64,000 bases of DNA, taken from positions 3,093,186-3,157,185 of the forward strand of contig CM055110.1 in the NCBI GenBank assembly GCA_029204225.1. Direction: 5' to 3'. This document shows, one piece after another, positions 21,734-33,841 of this stretch. The translations under genes were made by a program, and so were the position numbers. This stretch comes from Diphasiastrum complanatum (taxonomy: Eukaryota; Streptophyta; Lycopodiopsida; Lycopodiales; Lycopodiaceae). Under the pieces are notes generated by a model. The model was not told the origin of the DNA, did no database searches, and saw only the letters and a list, made by a program, of their open reading frames with translations. Positions within the stretch are counted from its first letter, which is position 1, and the number at the start of each line of letters is the position of its first letter.

Positions 21734-22165
21734 TTACTCAAAACCAACTGCTTGATGTAAATCACTAACTAAAATAGTGCCACTAATAAGTAATGCAGGA
21801 AGCTTTGAAGCAGCCGCTCCTACAAATTGAGCTCGTCGAAGAATTGAGAGTGCCTGTGAACGTTGTAATGCAATAAAAATACGCTGATGGTAAAAATAAA
21901 CAATGACGAATGGTAATGTAATGCTTTGTCCCTGGCGTTTCACCAAAAGCTCCGCGCATAAAGACAAAAAATCATTAAATTTTTTATGAAGAAATCCATA
22001 TGTTTTCAAGGCAAAGGGGGTGAAATCTTCACCACGTGCACGATCATTATAATCTCACTCCTTTTCTTGAACTGCGCGGCCCATTGCGTGGTGGAAGAAC
22101 TACGAAGGAGATCTTGACGAGAGGGATCAACAATAACATCTCTTAGAGTGCGAATTCCCCTAGTG
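21734..22165 (-). pseudogene. coding fragment resembling a retroelement pol C-terminus
   Basis: Minus strand: a block reading IRTLRDVIVDPSRQDLL then, after a frameshift near 22030, DYNDRARGEDFTPFALKTYG and on to a stop at 21734. The pattern 'DP.R.DL... DFTPFALE.YG..H..FD.FL' resembles, from memory, a region C-terminal to the reverse transcriptase in some plant and algal retroelement proteins. I cannot name the clade. It ends in ordinary helical sequence without catalytic motifs. A host-gene exon is the alternative. Confidence 0.4.
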
Positions 22166-22169
22166 CGTA

Positions 22170-24225
22170 TGTATTTCAAAGAGGAGTTGGTTTAAATCAC
22201 CTGGTTCTGCACTCTATTTGGAGTTTTAATCAGCTGAATTCCGGATTACATTGAACATTAACCATTGAATTAAAGCAAGAGATTTGTGCCCTAACCCTAA
22301 AGGCAATCCACAATTTTCAACTACCTACATACTTTAGGCAGATCCGATCTTCAAGAAGCGAATAATCTCGAGAGATCCATATCGACTTTCTACGCAGTCT
22401 AGATTGCCAACGTTCTATCTCGATTTGTATCGAATTACCTCATACAACCAGCTTTGAAATCGATCTCGGAGGCTGGAGCTACAGTCTCCATTTTTTGTCA
22501 GCAATCGCTCTTGATCGGGCTATTTGCAGCTGTCTCGAAGCAGCCAATCTCGATTTCACAGCCATTTCAAATTGCTGCCAATTCGGATTTTCAACATTGT
22601 CGATTTCAAATCGGTATCAAGAATCGAGGAGCAAACTTATCTTGTATTGACCAGCTGGCTATGGATTCTTAGTCCAACCTAAAATGAAATTCAACCTCTT
22701 GTTGTATCAGACTTTTACAACATTCGAAACCCTAAATGTGCGCCCATTAGGAGGCTCTGGGCAGTTAGGGCTTGCATTTCCAACAACGTTTCAGACATAA
22801 AAATGCATTACAGAAGCAGCAAATCGGATCAGAAGTTACTCAATAATCTTACAGCAGCATCTCAGTCCTAAAAAGACCTAAGAGAACCTGTCAAACCCAA
22901 TGTGTTGTTACGGATGCTACCCAAATGATGTGAGCAAACCTAAATTGCTCATTAAACATTAGTTACAGCAGCAAAACATTGCCAAGCTCATATCACATGG
23001 CAATTCTTATTCGCTGAACAACCACAAGCTACATTCTGTAACATCCTTTTGAATGAGATTAGAAGAGGTGCAGACACATTCTAGTGGTAGCCTATCAATG
23101 AATACTTCCTACAGCCGTCACAGTAGTGTTACTCATGGTAACATTTTACCGGTTGATGGACAATCTTTTCCACATGTCAAGCACCCATTGGCTCTCATTT
23201 TGCACACAATTACCGAGCTTTTCTTTGTTATGTGAGCTTTACAGCACTATACGTTGGAAACCACACTCCATAGTACACATTCAGGCGTTCAGAAGATCAA
23301 CATGTCCTTTAGTTCTGCCGGAGGGATGAAGCAGAAGGCTCTTCCAACGGTTCCAACCTCTGTGGCATTGCAGATTGATTATAGATTCTATGTTATGCTC
23401 ATATACATGTTCGTCCTTTTAGAGAGGTGAATTAATAACTCTTTTCTACAGAGTTTTAACTTTATGCTGTAATTCCTGCTTCTTGTACTTTGTAGGAGCT
23501 GACATAACTCGAATGGTCTGTCTCACACCTGACTCTTCATGTGAATGTGTCAGTGTGATTCTTGAGAACGATAGTGTATTACATGGATGTACTTAGTATT
23601 AGTCTCTCTCTGATTCAAAGTAGATATTTGATGTCAATTTGAAAGTACCTAAGGACATATGCATGTGTACAACACTGAAATGTCAGACAGTTGCTGAGAA
23701 CAGTTTGATGCATTTTCTTGTCCATCTACCAGAATGGGGGGTTAATGGGTTGTTGGTCCGTTATTTTTTGTTGGATAGTCATTAGTTTTGGAGGAAATCA
23801 AAGACTGATTTCTTATATCACTTTGCTTATCTTTTCTCCCCGTGCCTGGTTCTCTTTGTTTCTATCTTTGGTGCTCTTTGTTTCTATCTTTGGTGGTAAT
23901 GGCTGCAAATTATCAACATCTTTTGATGACCATACACATGTCACCATTTCAGTGTTTCAATGAACTTTATTGTAAAACCCACCACAAATCATTATAATGA
24001 TAGATTATTCTCCTTTGTGCTCTCTTATGGTGATAGATTACTCTCCTTTGTGCTCTCTTATGGTAATAGATTACTCTCCTTCTTTGTGCTCTCTTCTTGG
24101 GGATGGACACTCATTATACTACATTTTATCATTTGTATACTATACTTTATGATAAGTATGCTGCACAACAAGGGTACATAGATGTTTATTGCTCAAGTCT
24201 ATGGGAAGGCCCTGATTGCTGCTCT
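22170..24225. other. intergenic DNA, no gene recognised
   Basis: ORFs here are short and have no known motif. Near 23985-24085 the phrase GATTACTCTCCTTTGTGCTCTCTTATGG-like is repeated about three times in units of about 36 bp (AGATTATTCTCC at 24001, AGATTACTCTCC at 24037 and 24068). A TTTCTATCTTTGGTG duplication lies at 23859-23896. Confidence 0.4.
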
Positions 24226-24231
24226 TTAAAA

Positions 24232-24385
24232 TTCAAGGTTTCGTAATAGTGCAAATAAGAGAGAAAACACTAGTATGCAAACTTGTTGCCCAAATATGAA
24301 GGTCAAAAGCACTTGCTCTTCATCATTCAAGGTTTCAGAATAGTGCAAATAAGGGGAAAAAAAAACTAGCATGCAAAATGAGCAT
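24232..24385. repeat. imperfect tandem repeat, period about 93 bp
   Basis: ATTCAAGGTTTCGTAATAGT at 24232 and ATTCAAGGTTTCAGAATAGT at about 24325 begin two related units that both end in ACTAGNATGCAAA. The array abuts the truncated end of copia B. Confidence 0.6.
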
Positions 24386-24417
24386 TTAGAACGTGAAAAA
24401 CAAATGATACCCAAGCC

Positions 24418-24698
24418 AAACACCATTTAGAAAAGCATTGGATACATCTAATTGGAACACCTTCCACTTGAAAAAACAAGCAAGAGAAATAAGAATTTTT
24501 ATTGTCACCATCTTTGCAACGGGTGCAAAGGTCTCCTCATAATCAAGACCATGGATTTGAGCAAATCCTTTGGCACATAATCTTGCTTTATGCTTGTTGA
24601 TGGTGCCATCAAGATTGAACTTGATCCGAAATACCCACTTGCAACCAATCACATGCTTGTTGGATGGAGGATCCACAAGCTCCCAAGTATTGTTGGTG
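24418..24698 (-). pseudogene. copia B RT fragment distal to the A insertion
   Basis: Encodes the start of the copia reverse transcriptase: NNTWELVDPP, GCKWVFRIKFN, GLDYEETFAPVAKMV, and the first catalytic-Asp segment FQLDVSNAFLNG. After that the frame runs into unrelated sequence, so the YVDD active site is missing. Confidence 0.85.
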
Positions 24699-24703
24699 AT
24701 CAA

Positions 24704-25356
24704 TGTGAAAAATTGTCAACTAGTAGTATTTTCCTAACTTGAGATTTTGTAGGCCTATGGCCAAATAAAAGTTAGAGATAGGTTCATACATGTATGTAGA
24801 GGCCCAAAGTATGTGTACACTACTTTTGAGGTCACATTAATTAGAGGAGGTCGAGTGTGGAGCTCTTCTATTGGCTCATAATTTGGTGCATTCCTATTTG
24901 ACCAAATTTCTAGGTATATGGGTGAATCCTATTGGACCCCAATTTTAGCCTATCATAAGACAAGTGGCCAAGAGGCACTATGGCTGCTATAAATAGCCAT
25001 CTCCACGAGTATGTACACATCTCATTTTCATTCTATTGAATGAATGTTATGCTCTTTGAAGGTCCATCTTCTTCTCTCTCACTTTTTTGTTCATATCTTG
25101 CATTCTAGCCACTAGAATTGTGATTTCTTTGTTGCTATGGCTTCACACGTGTGAAATGCAGGTTGTAGGCTCTGAAGTACGGACAGGGACAGCAAGTTTC
25201 TGTTTGTGGAAGCTTATGATCAGATTTTGATGTTTAGTTGATGTTTAGTATGCTTAACATCACAATTTCTATCATTTTTTCAATCTAGATGTGCATAACT
25301 TCCATGGCCAAGATCTTTATGAAACTTTAGCATCTTTTGGATCTGAGTTTTTCACA
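24704..25356 (+). repeat. 5' LTR of copia A
   Basis: Begins TGTGAAAAATTG and ends TTTTTCACA. A TATA box (TATAAATA, 24988-24995) marks the likely U3/R boundary. The palindrome CACACGTGTG (25144-25153), followed by GAAGTACGGACAG (about 25177), lies downstream of it, probably in the transcribed R/U5 part. Confidence 0.95.
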
Positions 25357-25965
25357 TGGTATCAGAGCATTAGGCGGCCAAATGTGCAGGTTTTGCCAGA
25401 TTTAGAAGAGATTTGTGGGCGAGTTTGCTTTTGTAGCATTCCAATCAAGTTTCTAGCTAAAAATCTTGTTGATTTATGTGTAGAAATTGGATCTTTGTGA
25501 TCAAAACATCATTTGTATGCATTTCAATTGAAGTAGGGCGAATTCCCTCTGTACTTATCAGAATAAGGAGACAAAAATTGTTTTGGAAAGAGGGAGATGC
25601 AAGATCCAACAAGATCCTATTAGTTTTCCATTCTAGCATATAGTTTTTTGATTCAATTTCTTGCTTCTTCATGTCAAAAACTTCAAAATTGATGTAACCC
25701 TCTGATTTTCAGTTTGCTGAATGATTCAAGAGTGTATTTCAATCTTAGGAGTGAGGGAAAAGCAAGTATATTGAGGTTTGGTCTTGGTTTGATCAAGAAA
25801 TCATAAAACTAGTGGCTAAAATTAAGGAAAAAGTGAGGAAAAGAGAGAAAAAGTAAGGTTTTAGGTTCCAAATCTTTGTGATTTCTTCTTGTGTTTCATT
25901 TGTTGATTCAAGAGAGTGCTTAGTGCATTGGAACAGGTCAAAGATCAGAGATCAATCATTGCAAC

Positions 25966-28900
25966 ATGGCTACAAATGGAGGCTACATGTTGGAAAGCAA
26001 TGATAGGCTTACCTCCCTCAACTATTCTACTTGGAAAGTAAGGATGGAGTCTTTGCTTGAGATGAATGAGTTGATGGATATTGTTGTAGGTGTGGAGGAG
26101 AGACCTTTGGCACCTCAAGAACAATTGAGGTATGACAAGAGGGCAAAGAAAGCCCTTCACATGATCAAGATGAATGTGACAAATGAGCTTATCAAAGAGG
26201 TTGGTAAGTGCACATCATCTAGTGAAGCTTGGGAAGCCTTGAAGAAGGTTTATGAATCCAAGTCTACTTCTAGAGTGTTGACTTTAAGAAGGCAAATCTT
26301 TTCTTGTATGCAAAAGAAGAGTGAGAATGGACATGCTTTTGTTTTGAGAGTTAAAGCATTGAATGATGAGTTAGCATGCATTAATGATGGCATAAATAAT
26401 GAGGAGCTTGTTCAAGTGATTCTCAATGGCTTGTTGGATGATCATGCTAATCTTGTTCAAAGTTATGCTATCCAAAAATGTTTACCAAGTGTTGGAGACT
26501 TGCAAGAGGTCTTGTTGGCTGAAGAATTCAGGTTGCAAGCAAGAGTGGGAGCATCTTCTACATCTCAAGGAGGAGAAGAGGAGGCAATGTTCTCTAAAGG
26601 CAAGTTCAAGGGCAAAGGTAAAAGCAATTGGTCTAAAGGGCAAGACCAAGGTGAGCACTCTACTTTTGGCAAAAAGAAGGATAGATCTAAGCTAAAATGT
26701 TTCTATTGTGGAGTCAAAGGGCATTTTGCTAGTGATTGTTTTAAGAAAAAGAGGGATCAAGGGGAAAAGCAAACCAATCTAACTATTGATGAGGGTGGGG
26801 ATGAGCTTCTTTCAAATGATGCTTTTGTTATGTCATCTTGCTTGTTGGCTAATCATGGAGACATTGATCCTTGGTGGATTGATAGTGGAGCCACTTCTCA
26901 TATGACATATCATAAAGAGTATTTTTCATCTTTAATGGCATTTGATGGTGATAGGAAGGTAATCTATACCGCAAATGATGGTGAGTGTGCAATCAAGGGG
27001 ATTGGCACAATTCCTATTTCACTTTCTACAAATAGGAATATAGAATTGAAAGATGTTTTGCTCATTCCATCCATTACCAAGAACTTACTTAGTGTAAGCC
27101 AAATGCTTGACAAAGGATTCAAAGTTGAGTTTGATGGTGATGCTTGCTTGATCAAAAAGGGGTGTAGTATCATTGCAAAAGGGAAAAGGCAAGGGAAATT
27201 GTTCAAGCTTGATGCATGTGTTGTTGCTAACCAAGTTGGATGCATGGCAAATGAACAAATGTCAATTCAAGAGGTATGGCATAAAAGGATGGGACATCTC
27301 AACTACAAGGCCTTGGAGGTAATAGCCAAAAAGGAGGTAGTAAGGGGACTTCCCAAGTCTCTTACTTGCTTGAATCATGTTTGTGAAGAATGTGCTTTGT
27401 CTAAATCACATAGATTGCCATATACTAGATCTATATCTAGATCTAAGATGCCTTTTTCTCTCTTGCATTCGGATATTCATGGTGTTACTACAATTAGCAA
27501 TGGAGGTGCTAAGATGTATGTAACTTTCATTGATGATTTTAGTAGATTTTGTTGGGTTTATCTACTAAAGAGCAAGGATGAGGTGTTTGATGTGTTTGTC
27601 AAGTTCAAAGTTGCTATTGAGACTCAATTTACAACCAAAATCAAATGCTTGAGGAGCGACAATGGTGGTGAATACATTTCTAACAAATTCAAAGCCTTTT
27701 GCGATGAGCATGGGATCAAGAGGGAGTACACATGTCCAAGAACACCACAACAAAATGGAGTGGCCGAGAGGAAGAATAGAACCTTGTGTGAGAGTGCAAA
27801 GGCAATGAGATTGAATGCTAATCTTCCTAAACCTTTTTGGAGTGATGCTTTGTTGTGTGCAAATTTCCTATGCAATAGATGGCCAAGTGTTGTATTGGAA
27901 GGAAAAACCCCTTTTGAAGCTTTGTTTGGTACGAAGCCTAATGTCAAGTTTCTAAGAACTTTTGGATGCATTTGCTACTTCAACATTACTCTTGATGATA
28001 GAACTAAGGAGGATCCATCTTCAAGAAAGGGCATTTTTGTTGGTTATAGTGAAGTAAGCAAAGCATATAGGATTTATGTTCCTTCAATCAAGAAAGTGTT
28101 CACAAGTAGGGATGTCATTTTTGATGAAGGTAACATTCCAAAAGTTGTTTCAAGTGATGATGGTGTTGTTGCAACTAATGTGCTTGATGACAATGGAGTT
28201 GATGACACATTGGATGTGGATGTTGAAGAAGCCTCTTCAAGTCAAATTCCAAGGAGAACTCCAAGGCATAAAGTGAAACCCTCAAGGCTCACTTATGATG
28301 GCAAAGGTAAGCAAGTGGTGGATGGATCCAACTATGCTTTCCTAACTTCTTTTGATGTACCTTCATGTGTAGATGAAGCAAGGCAAGAAGAGGAATGGAT
28401 CCAAGCAATGGATCTTGAGTTTGAAGCACTTATGAAGAACAACACATGGAGATTGGTGGAGCTTCCAAAGGGCAAAAGTGCAATTGGATGCAAATGGATC
28501 TTCAAGGTAAAGACAAATCAAGATGGATCTATCAACAAGTTGAAGGCAAGGTTGGTGGCTAAAGGTTATGCTCAAGAGCATGGCATTGACTATGAGGAAA
28601 CCTTTGCACCCGTGGCAAAGATGGTGAGCATAAGAGTAATCATTTCCCTTGCAACTCTTTATGGATGGGATCTTTGGCAATTAGACATTTCTAATGCTTT
28701 CTTGAATGGTGATCTTGAAGAGGAAGTCTACATGGAGCAACCCGAGAGCTATGTTTCTCATAGCAAGCCTAATCATGTGTGTTTTCTACAAAAAAGTTTG
28801 TATGGTCTTAAGCAAGCACCAAGGAGTTGGTATGCTAGGCTTAACTCTTTTCTACTTTCTCAAAACTTCACTATGAGTGAGTATGATCATTCACTTTACT

Positions 28901-29916
28901 TTAGAATTAGTGCTAATGATGTTACAATCCTTCTAATTTATGTGGATGACATTATTTTAAGTGGAGGGAACAAGGAAGATATAGAAGATATCAAGAAAGC
29001 ACTAAAAAAGGAATTTGAAGTGCATGATCTTGGTCTTTTGAGCTATATCTTAGGAATAGAAGTAATTAGAACTTCTCAAATCACTTTTATTTCACAAGAG
29101 AAGTATGCTATTTCTATTCTCAATAGATTTCATATGGTAGATGCAAATCCTATTGATACACCTATGGAATCACATGTAAAGCTAACTATAAGAGGTAATG
29201 AAAGATCCTTCGAGGACATTACTCTCTATAGGAAGCTAATAGGTTCTCTTATATATCTAACCATCACAAGACCTGATTTATCTTATTGTGTTGGTAGATT
29301 AAGCCAATTCATGCAAGATCCTAGCATAGAACATTGGAAACTAGGAAAGAGGATCTTGAGATACATCTCGGGAACAAAAGATTTTGGCATTGTTTATAGA
29401 GGCTCATCACCTAACTTATTTGGTTTTTCAGATTCAGATTTTGCAGGAGACCTTATGGATAGAAAATTCATAAATGCACATGCTATTTTCATAGGTGATG
29501 GAGCTATCTCATGGATGTCGAAGAAACAAGCAACTATATCACTTTCTTCTAGTGAGGCCGAGTACAAAGCTTTGACATCATGCACAAAGGAGATGGTGTG
29601 GATCAAGAGGATGATTATGGAGCTTCATTTGCTGGATTTTTCAGAGAGTCCAATCATCTTTTGTGACAACCTTTCAGCCCAAAGTCTAGCAAGCAATCCG
29701 GTTTTCCATGCAAGGAGCAAACATATCGAGGTGGCTTACCATTTTGTGAGAGAACAAGTGTTGGCAAAAGAGATCAAGCTTGAACATGTCCCATCAAAGG
29801 AATGTGTGGCTGATATCTTTACCAAAGCATTGGGAAAGGACTTATTTTTCAAGCATAGAACAAGTCTTGGTGTACTTTCTAAATCTATGCTAAAACTAGT
29901 TGAAGAGGGAGTGTGA
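25966..29916 (+). CDS. copia A gag-pol polyprotein (1316 aa)
   Basis: Polyprotein of a Ty1/copia retrotransposon. Order seen: N-terminal gag (UBN2/DUF4219 type), zinc knuckle CFYCGVKGHFASDC (about 244-257), aspartic protease WWIDSGATSHM (about 303), integrase zinc finger from WHKRMGH (W438, H439) to CEECALSKSH, integrase core with HSDIHG (about 502), RSDNGGEY (about 564) and QQNGVAERKNRT (about 595), reverse transcriptase with FAPVAKMVSIR, QLDISNAFLNGD and active site YVDD (992-995), then RNase H with SDSDFAGD and SLSSSEAEYKAL. The start at 25966 lies 609 nt after the LTR. The stop codon is nt 3-5 of the 3' LTR. No frameshift or stop interrupts it. Gag and pol share one frame, so processing must be by the protease, and any Gag excess by splicing or other means. 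Confidence 0.96.
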   Translation: MATNGGYMLESNDRLTSLNYSTWKVRMESLLEMNELMDIVVGVEERPLAPQEQLRYDKRAKKALHMIKMNVTNELIKEVGKCTSSSEAWEALKKVYESKSTSRVLTLRRQIFSCMQKKSENGHAFVLRVKALNDELACINDGINNEELVQVILNGLLDDHANLVQSYAIQKCLPSVGDLQEVLLAEEFRLQARVGASSTSQGGEEEAMFSKGKFKGKGKSNWSKGQDQGEHSTFGKKKDRSKLKCFYCGVKGHFASDCFKKKRDQGEKQTNLTIDEGGDELLSNDAFVMSSCLLANHGDIDPWWIDSGATSHMTYHKEYFSSLMAFDGDRKVIYTANDGECAIKGIGTIPISLSTNRNIELKDVLLIPSITKNLLSVSQMLDKGFKVEFDGDACLIKKGCSIIAKGKRQGKLFKLDACVVANQVGCMANEQMSIQEVWHKRMGHLNYKALEVIAKKEVVRGLPKSLTCLNHVCEECALSKSHRLPYTRSISRSKMPFSLLHSDIHGVTTISNGGAKMYVTFIDDFSRFCWVYLLKSKDEVFDVFVKFKVAIETQFTTKIKCLRSDNGGEYISNKFKAFCDEHGIKREYTCPRTPQQNGVAERKNRTLCESAKAMRLNANLPKPFWSDALLCANFLCNRWPSVVLEGKTPFEALFGTKPNVKFLRTFGCICYFNITLDDRTKEDPSSRKGIFVGYSEVSKAYRIYVPSIKKVFTSRDVIFDEGNIPKVVSSDDGVVATNVLDDNGVDDTLDVDVEEASSSQIPRRTPRHKVKPSRLTYDGKGKQVVDGSNYAFLTSFDVPSCVDEARQEEEWIQAMDLEFEALMKNNTWRLVELPKGKSAIGCKWIFKVKTNQDGSINKLKARLVAKGYAQEHGIDYEETFAPVAKMVSIRVIISLATLYGWDLWQLDISNAFLNGDLEEEVYMEQPESYVSHSKPNHVCFLQKSLYGLKQAPRSWYARLNSFLLSQNFTMSEYDHSLYFRISANDVTILLIYVDDIILSGGNKEDIEDIKKALKKEFEVHDLGLLSYILGIEVIRTSQITFISQEKYAISILNRFHMVDANPIDTPMESHVKLTIRGNERSFEDITLYRKLIGSLIYLTITRPDLSYCVGRLSQFMQDPSIEHWKLGKRILRYISGTKDFGIVYRGSSPNLFGFSDSDFAGDLMDRKFINAHAIFIGDGAISWMSKKQATISLSSSEAEYKALTSCTKEMVWIKRMIMELHLLDFSESPIIFCDNLSAQSLASNPVFHARSKHIEVAYHFVREQVLAKEIKLEHVPSKECVADIFTKALGKDLFFKHRTSLGVLSKSMLKLVEEGV

Positions 29917-30564
29917 AAAATTGTCAACTAGTAGTATTTTCCTAACTTGAGATTTTGTAGGCCTATGGCCAAATAAAAGTTAGAGATAGGTTCATACATG
30001 TATGTAGAGGCCCAAAGTATGTGTACACTACTTTTGAGGTCACATTAATTAGAGGAGGTCGAGTGTGGAGCTCTTCTATTGGCTCATAATTTGGTGCATT
30101 CCTATTTGACCAAATTTCTAGGTATATGGGTGAATCCTATTGGACCCCAATTTTAGCCTATCATAAGACAAGTGGCCAAGAGGCACTATGGCTGCTATAA
30201 ATAGCCATCTCCACGAGTATGTACACATCTCATTTTCATTCTATTGAATGAATGTTATGCTCTTTGAAGGTCCATCTTCTTCTCTCTCACTTTTTTGTTC
30301 ATATCTTGCATTCTAGCCACTAGAATTGTGATTTCTTTGTTGCTATGGCTTCACACGTGTGAAATGCAGGTTGTAGGCTCTGAAGTACGGACAGGGACAG
30401 CAAGTTTCTGTTTGTGGAAGCTTATGATCAGATTTTGATGTTTAGTTGATGTTTAGTATGCTTAACATCACAATTTCTATCATTTTTTCAATCTAGATGT
30501 GCATAACTTCCATGGCCAAGATCTTTATGAAACTTTAGCATCTTTTGGATCTGAGTTTTTCACA
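29912..30564 (+). repeat. 3' LTR of copia A
   Basis: Same 653-bp length and sequence as the 5' LTR by eye, including the CACACGTGTG palindrome at 30352-30361. Followed by the TSD ATCAA, then by copia B sequence. Confidence 0.95.
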
Positions 30565-30569
30565 ATCAA

Positions 30570-33084
30570 TGCATCATACTCTTGCTTCATGGCATCATAG
30601 CACTCCTTGGTATTGAGTGCCTCTTGTACATTCTTTGGCTCTTCATGAGAGACATAAAAAACATAATTAGTGGAATCAAGATCCACTTGTTTGCCTTTTT
30701 CAACATATGAGAGCCTCTTAGACTCGGATCTATCTCTCATGGATCTTCTTGGTGAAAAAATCCGAGGAGAGTCTTCTTCAAATCTGGACCCCATCACATC
30801 ATGATTGTCTTCAAAATCAATAATTCATGATGCATCCATAGATTTCTTGATCTTGGCCTCTTCAAAAGATGAGTTTTGATCTTCATGAAAGACGACATCT
30901 CTACTTTCAATAACTTGAGAAGTAGAGAGTATAAAGACTCTATAGGCCTTCTTGGTGGATGAGTATCCAACCACTATCCCTTTGCATGCACTAAGATCTT
31001 CCTTCTTCCTTGTTTCCAAGGGAATATGGACAAAGCATAAGCATCCAAAAACTCTAAGGTGATCAACCTTAGGCTTCTTCAAAAATAAGATTTCATATGG
31101 TGACTTTCCTCCAAGAGCTATATGTGGGAGCCTATTGCAAATATAATTTGCACAATTAATGGCTTCCCCCCAAAATCTTTGGGCAAAGATGCCTCAATTC
31201 TCATAGATTTTGCACATTCACATAGAGATCTATTCTTTCTCTCGGACACTCCATTTTGAGATGGAGAGTAGGTACAAGAGAACTCTCTTTTAATGCTTTC
31301 AAGCTCACAAAAATCTTGAAATTTATTGGAGATATATTCACCACCTCCATCACTTCTAAGAGCTTTAATCTTGAATAAGAATTGCTTCTCTGCATAAGCT
31401 TTGAAAATAAGGAAATGATCAAACACCATAGATTTAGAAGCAAGAAGATATATCCAAGTGAATCTTGTGTAATCATCAATGAAAGTAACAAAACAAGTGG
31501 CTCCTCCCTTGCTTGTAGTTGATGAGAAATGCACATCCAAGTGGATTAACTCCAAAGGATGCTTGCTTTTGATAGAAGATCTTGTAAATGGCTTTTTGTG
31601 AGATTTAACAATAGCACAAGCCTCACAAGGCTTGATCTTCTTGGAGAATGACTTTGGCAAGCCAATAGCTTTGACTTCTTTGATCATAGAGAGCGTGGAT
31701 TTGTAGTTGGGATGTCCCAACCTCCTATGCCATAATTCCTCCATAGAGAGCTTGTTCACAAGAGCAACATTACAAGCATTCACATACTCATTTAGATCTA
31801 GTTTATAGATAACACCAAATCTAGATCCTAATGCAAGTATCTCATCATTCTTCTTGATAGTGCAAGTATCAACATTGAATTTTACATCAAGACCATTATC
31901 AAGCAATTGGCCAACACTAATAAGATTCTTGGTAAGCTTAAGTACATAAAGAACTTTAGAGAGAGAAAGAACTTTAGAGGATGCAAGTTCAAGGGAATGT
32001 TTCATATGCCTTCAATAGGACATTCAAAATCATTTGCAGTGTATATTGATTTCTTGACTCCATCATAAGGTGAAATAGAAGAGAAAGAGTCCTTGGAGCT
32101 ACACATATGTGAAGAGGCTCAACTATCAATATACCATAAGCCGTCCTTCTTGAAAGGAGTAGATGAGAAACTAGAGACCATAAGAAATCCCTCTCCATCA
32201 CTTGCAATAGTGTCTTCCTTCTCATTGGTAATGTTGGATTGCTTGAGTTGATTCTTCTTCTTGAAGTAATTGGTGGCATAATGACCTTTCTTGCCACAAT
32301 AAAAGCACTTGATCTTCTTCTTCTTGAGCTTGGATGATGAAGCATTAGAGAAATCATCTTCCTCCTCATCTTTGTCTTTGAATTTGACTTTGTCCTTGCT
32401 TGAGGATTGTTGATGTTGGTTCTTGCTCCTCCCTTTGTGCTTATCCTTGGCAAAGAAAGCTTTGCCATCATTATGAGTGAGAGAAAGCTTGTCCATCCTC
32501 AAGAACTTGTACTCTTGTCTTGATTCTTCCAAAATTAGCACACTTTGGAGAGCCTCCAAACTTGGTAGCTCCTCCTTAATGGCATAGGATTGGACAAGGT
32601 TATCAAATTCACTTCTCAAGCCATTGAGAATGACTTGAACTAGCTCATTTTGATTGATGGAATCACCAATGCAAGCAAGTTCTCTATGAATATCTTTTAC
32701 TCTCAAAACATAACTAGATGCACTCTCATCACTCTTTTGGCTACTTTGAAAGATTTGATTCCTAAGAGTGAGAAGCCTAGATGTATTCTTAGCCTCATAG
32801 ATAGTCTTGAGACAATCCCAAGCTTCTTTGGCTATTGTACAAGTACCTATCTCCCTCAATATCCCATTAGAGACATTCATCTTAATGTAGTGAAGAGCCA
32901 TCCTAGCTCTCTTTTTGTATTTTTGAACCTCTTGAAGAACTTGTGGTTCTTCTTCAAGGCCAAGAACTATGTCCATCACGTCTTGAAGGATCAAGATGGG
33001 CTCCATCCTCATTTTCCAAATTGAATAGTTTGAAGTGGACAATCTTTCAGTTGGTTCCAACAAGGATGAACCCATTGAAGACAT
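30570..33084 (-). pseudogene. copia B gag-protease-integrase with stops and frameshifts
   Basis: Gag starts at 33084 (MSSMGSSLLEP). The zinc knuckle reads CFYCGKKGHYATNY, with Tyr where the last Cys should be. At the protease site the Gly codon of DSGA is TGA. Integrase (32005-31118) keeps WHRRLGH, CEACAIVKSH, RSDGGGEY (Gly for the usual Asn) and SERKNRSL. A frameshift follows near 31130, then the post-integrase segment VFGCLCFVHIPLETR (31082-30825) and a last block (30797-30570) up to the start of RT, where element A interrupts it. Clearly inactive, yet well enough preserved to be read domain by domain. Confidence 0.9.
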
Positions 33085-33841
33085 TTGAAGTGAAGAAAAC
33101 TCAAATGATGAACAATAAATGTTGTTACACACTCTCAATAGGATCCAATAAATAGAGTACTATCTCCTCCTATGAAAGATCTTGCAACTATTTGTGAATT
33201 GATTCTCACTAGCTACACAAATCTCTCTAAAACAAGATCTATTTCACATCAAATGATGGAGTATAGGCAAAGTTAGGATCAAACACTCTTAGCACGTGTG
33301 AAGTACTCTGAGAAACCAAATTTGACTCAAATACAATGATATTGCATGAAACAAAATGGCTAAGATCTCAAAACAGTGCCTAGATCAAATATAGATGAGA
33401 TTGGCAAGCATACAACTGTGATTTTGGATCACCCAAGAAATCTCTTGACCAAACCAAATGTGTCCACCCCGGTCTAGGTGCCCTATCTAACCCTCTTCAA
33501 AAGCTTATAACTTCTGATTGGCTCAACCAAATGGAATGAAACTGATTGCATCAGAAACTAGACAAAATTAGCTTCAAAACAAGCTATCAAGCAAGATAAA
33601 TGGATCAGGCATGAGAGAGAACTTCCAAACTGAATTTGGATGTTCCTCACACGTGTTAGATCACCTGATTCCATACAGTACCAGGTCAGATGCAATCAAT
33701 GTCCTTTTGATCTCTTTTGATCCAAAATTGAACAAGATAGCTAGGAAAATGGGCCTTGACAATTTCTAGCTCAAGATTGATGAAAAATTTTCACTTAGAT
33801 GGATCAAAATGCATGGTAACCTTAGGTAGGCTCTGATACTA

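Larger units (their letters stand above)
24704..30564 (+). mobile_element. intact Ty1/copia retrotransposon A
   Basis: 5861 bp with 653-bp LTRs at 24704-25356 and 29912-30564, of equal length and with no difference seen by eye. 5-bp target duplications ATCAA lie at 24699-24703 and 30565-30569. PBS TGGTATCAGAGC (25357-25368) touches the 5' LTR and fits initiator Met-tRNA priming. The polypurine tract is GAAGAGGGAG (29902-29911). One uninterrupted gag-pol frame (25966-29916) fills the interior. Everything needed for autonomous movement appears present, so this is the youngest element in the window. It sits inside the RT gene of element B in opposite orientation. Confidence 0.97.

Noticed and set aside
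25357-25368. tRNA-like match TGGTATCAGAGC and its relatives next to LTRs
   Set aside because: These are primer binding sites, not tRNA genes; no cloverleaf can be formed around them.
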